Below are positions 63,583 through 64,000 of a DNA stretch of 64,000 bases, in pieces. A program made the position numbers and the translations under genes. Source of the stretch: Reticulitermes lucifugus (lineage: Eukaryota; Arthropoda; Insecta; Blattodea; Rhinotermitidae); NCBI GenBank assembly GCA_026260175.1, contig JAKCWW010000403.1, forward strand, positions 28,142 to 92,141. Reading direction: 5' to 3'. Every line of letters begins with the position of its first letter. Positions within the stretch are counted from its first letter, which is position 1. The notes beneath the pieces are model-generated. The model saw only the letters and a list, made by a program, of their open reading frames with translations. It did not search any database and was not told the origin of the DNA.

Positions 63583-64000
63583 CTGCATGTAAAAAAAAGG
63601 GAACATCTTTAATCAACTATGTTGACCAGGATGGGTATAAAACTTCACACTCTCAGTACAAATATTACAGACTTCTAGGGTATGATGCTCTGCAGTTAGA
63701 TGCTGAAGTATCAATGTTATGAGGAACCTGCTGTCTTCAGTGAGACATGTGGAGAACACTGGTAGGAAATGGGGGGGGGGCAATTAGATTTGATGACCCA
63801 TAAATGGCTGCTTTGTTGATGGGAAAATCAAGAACATACATAACAGGAAGGAATGTGGAGAAAAAGCATTAAAAATCCACATCCACCTTTCTTCCTATTT
63901 CAACCCCAATGACAAAATGGCCTTTTTTGGGAACATCAAATCCCATTGTTTTGCTCACAGCCCCAGTCCTCATTTCTCTGTCTTGCTCACAGCCCCAGTC
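63583..64000. other. Right-edge trol intron (partial)
   Basis: Sequence upstream of exon 1. It holds a short G-run at about 63771 and the beginning of a tandem repeat at the edge. No LDLa or SEA exon was recognised. Confidence 0.6.
63951..64000. repeat. Minisatellite starting at window edge, 32-bp period
   Basis: TTGCTCACAGCCCCAGTC at 63951 recurs exactly at 63983, 32 bp later, and the array is cut by the window edge. Confidence 0.7.

Larger units (their letters stand above)
59482..63459. other. Intron between exons 1 and 2
   Basis: 4.0 kb. It contains a GC-richer unclassified stretch at about 60360-60830, a TA-rich palindrome with a gap, CT and CA microsatellites, and mariner remnants at about 62.8-63.2 kb. 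No further coding exon was recognised. Confidence 0.55.

Noticed and set aside
61003-61749. 248-codon frame across the gap
   Set aside because: It is made of TA, CT and CA repeats plus unknown bases; no biological frame can be claimed.
1-64000. CRISPR arrays, bacterial operons, rRNA or canonical tRNA genes
   Set aside because: None seen. The regular repeats are microsatellites, minisatellites or transposons, and the tRNA-like boxes at 28.7 and 54.4 kb sit in SINE contexts.

Overview
The window is eukaryotic and AT-rich. It holds the middle of one very large animal gene on the minus strand, the basement-membrane heparan sulfate proteoglycan perlecan (insect symbol trol, vertebrate HSPG2). I reconstruct 39 exons. 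They have consistent GT-AG splice sites and intron phases and form one open frame of 6,846 nt (2,282 codons). The product reads from right to left: a Tyr/Pro-rich non-domain segment; three LDL-receptor class A repeats; one Ig domain; three laminin IV (L4) modules interleaved with laminin-EGF (LE) repeats; then ten tandem Ig domains. This is the order of perlecan domains II, III and IV. The Ig after the LDLa repeats carries the signature [10 protein letters not shown]...[11 protein letters not shown], which I recall as nearly identical in vertebrate perlecan. The N-terminus (signal peptide, any SEA domain or further LDLa) lies beyond the right edge. The rest of the Ig array and the C-terminal LamG/EGF region lie beyond the left edge. 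No other host gene is secure.

Layout, in coding direction. 63.6-56.0 kb: linker and LDLa exons. 53.9-52.0 kb: the domain II Ig, fused in one exon to the first LE half-module. 51.0-46.3 kb: L4 module 1. 46.2-41.0 kb: LE repeats. 41.3-37.1 kb: L4 module 2 and LE. 36.3-35.0 kb: LE repeats. 35.1-32.7 kb: L4 module 3. 29.4 kb: last LE. 26.8-2.8 kb: ten Ig domains, the window-side part of domain IV. LDLa and Ig module borders are mostly phase 1-1, while exons inside the L4/LE region mostly join in phase 0 or 2.

The introns make up about 89% of the window and are full of transposon remnants. They include a dispersed ~235-bp TTAA-flanked MITE family (at least eight copies), short hAT elements with 8-bp target duplications (two perfect), foldback elements, a tRNA-like SINE with a perfect 15-bp target duplication, mariner/Tc1-type transposase fossils, LINE reverse-transcriptase fragments, and microsatellites or minisatellites. 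The most striking non-coding signal is a set of hammerhead-ribozyme-like motifs of the kind carried by Penelope-like retroelements. Two have complete cores, at 29.65 kb (minus) and 43.5 kb (plus); the latter sits in one arm of a ~285-bp palindrome.

The perlecan domain order, the large introns and the repeat mix suggest an insect. A cockroach/termite-like (Blattodea) or other hemimetabolous insect is my guess, held weakly because no species-diagnostic sequence is present. There are two assembly gaps (28686-28735 and 61256-61331).
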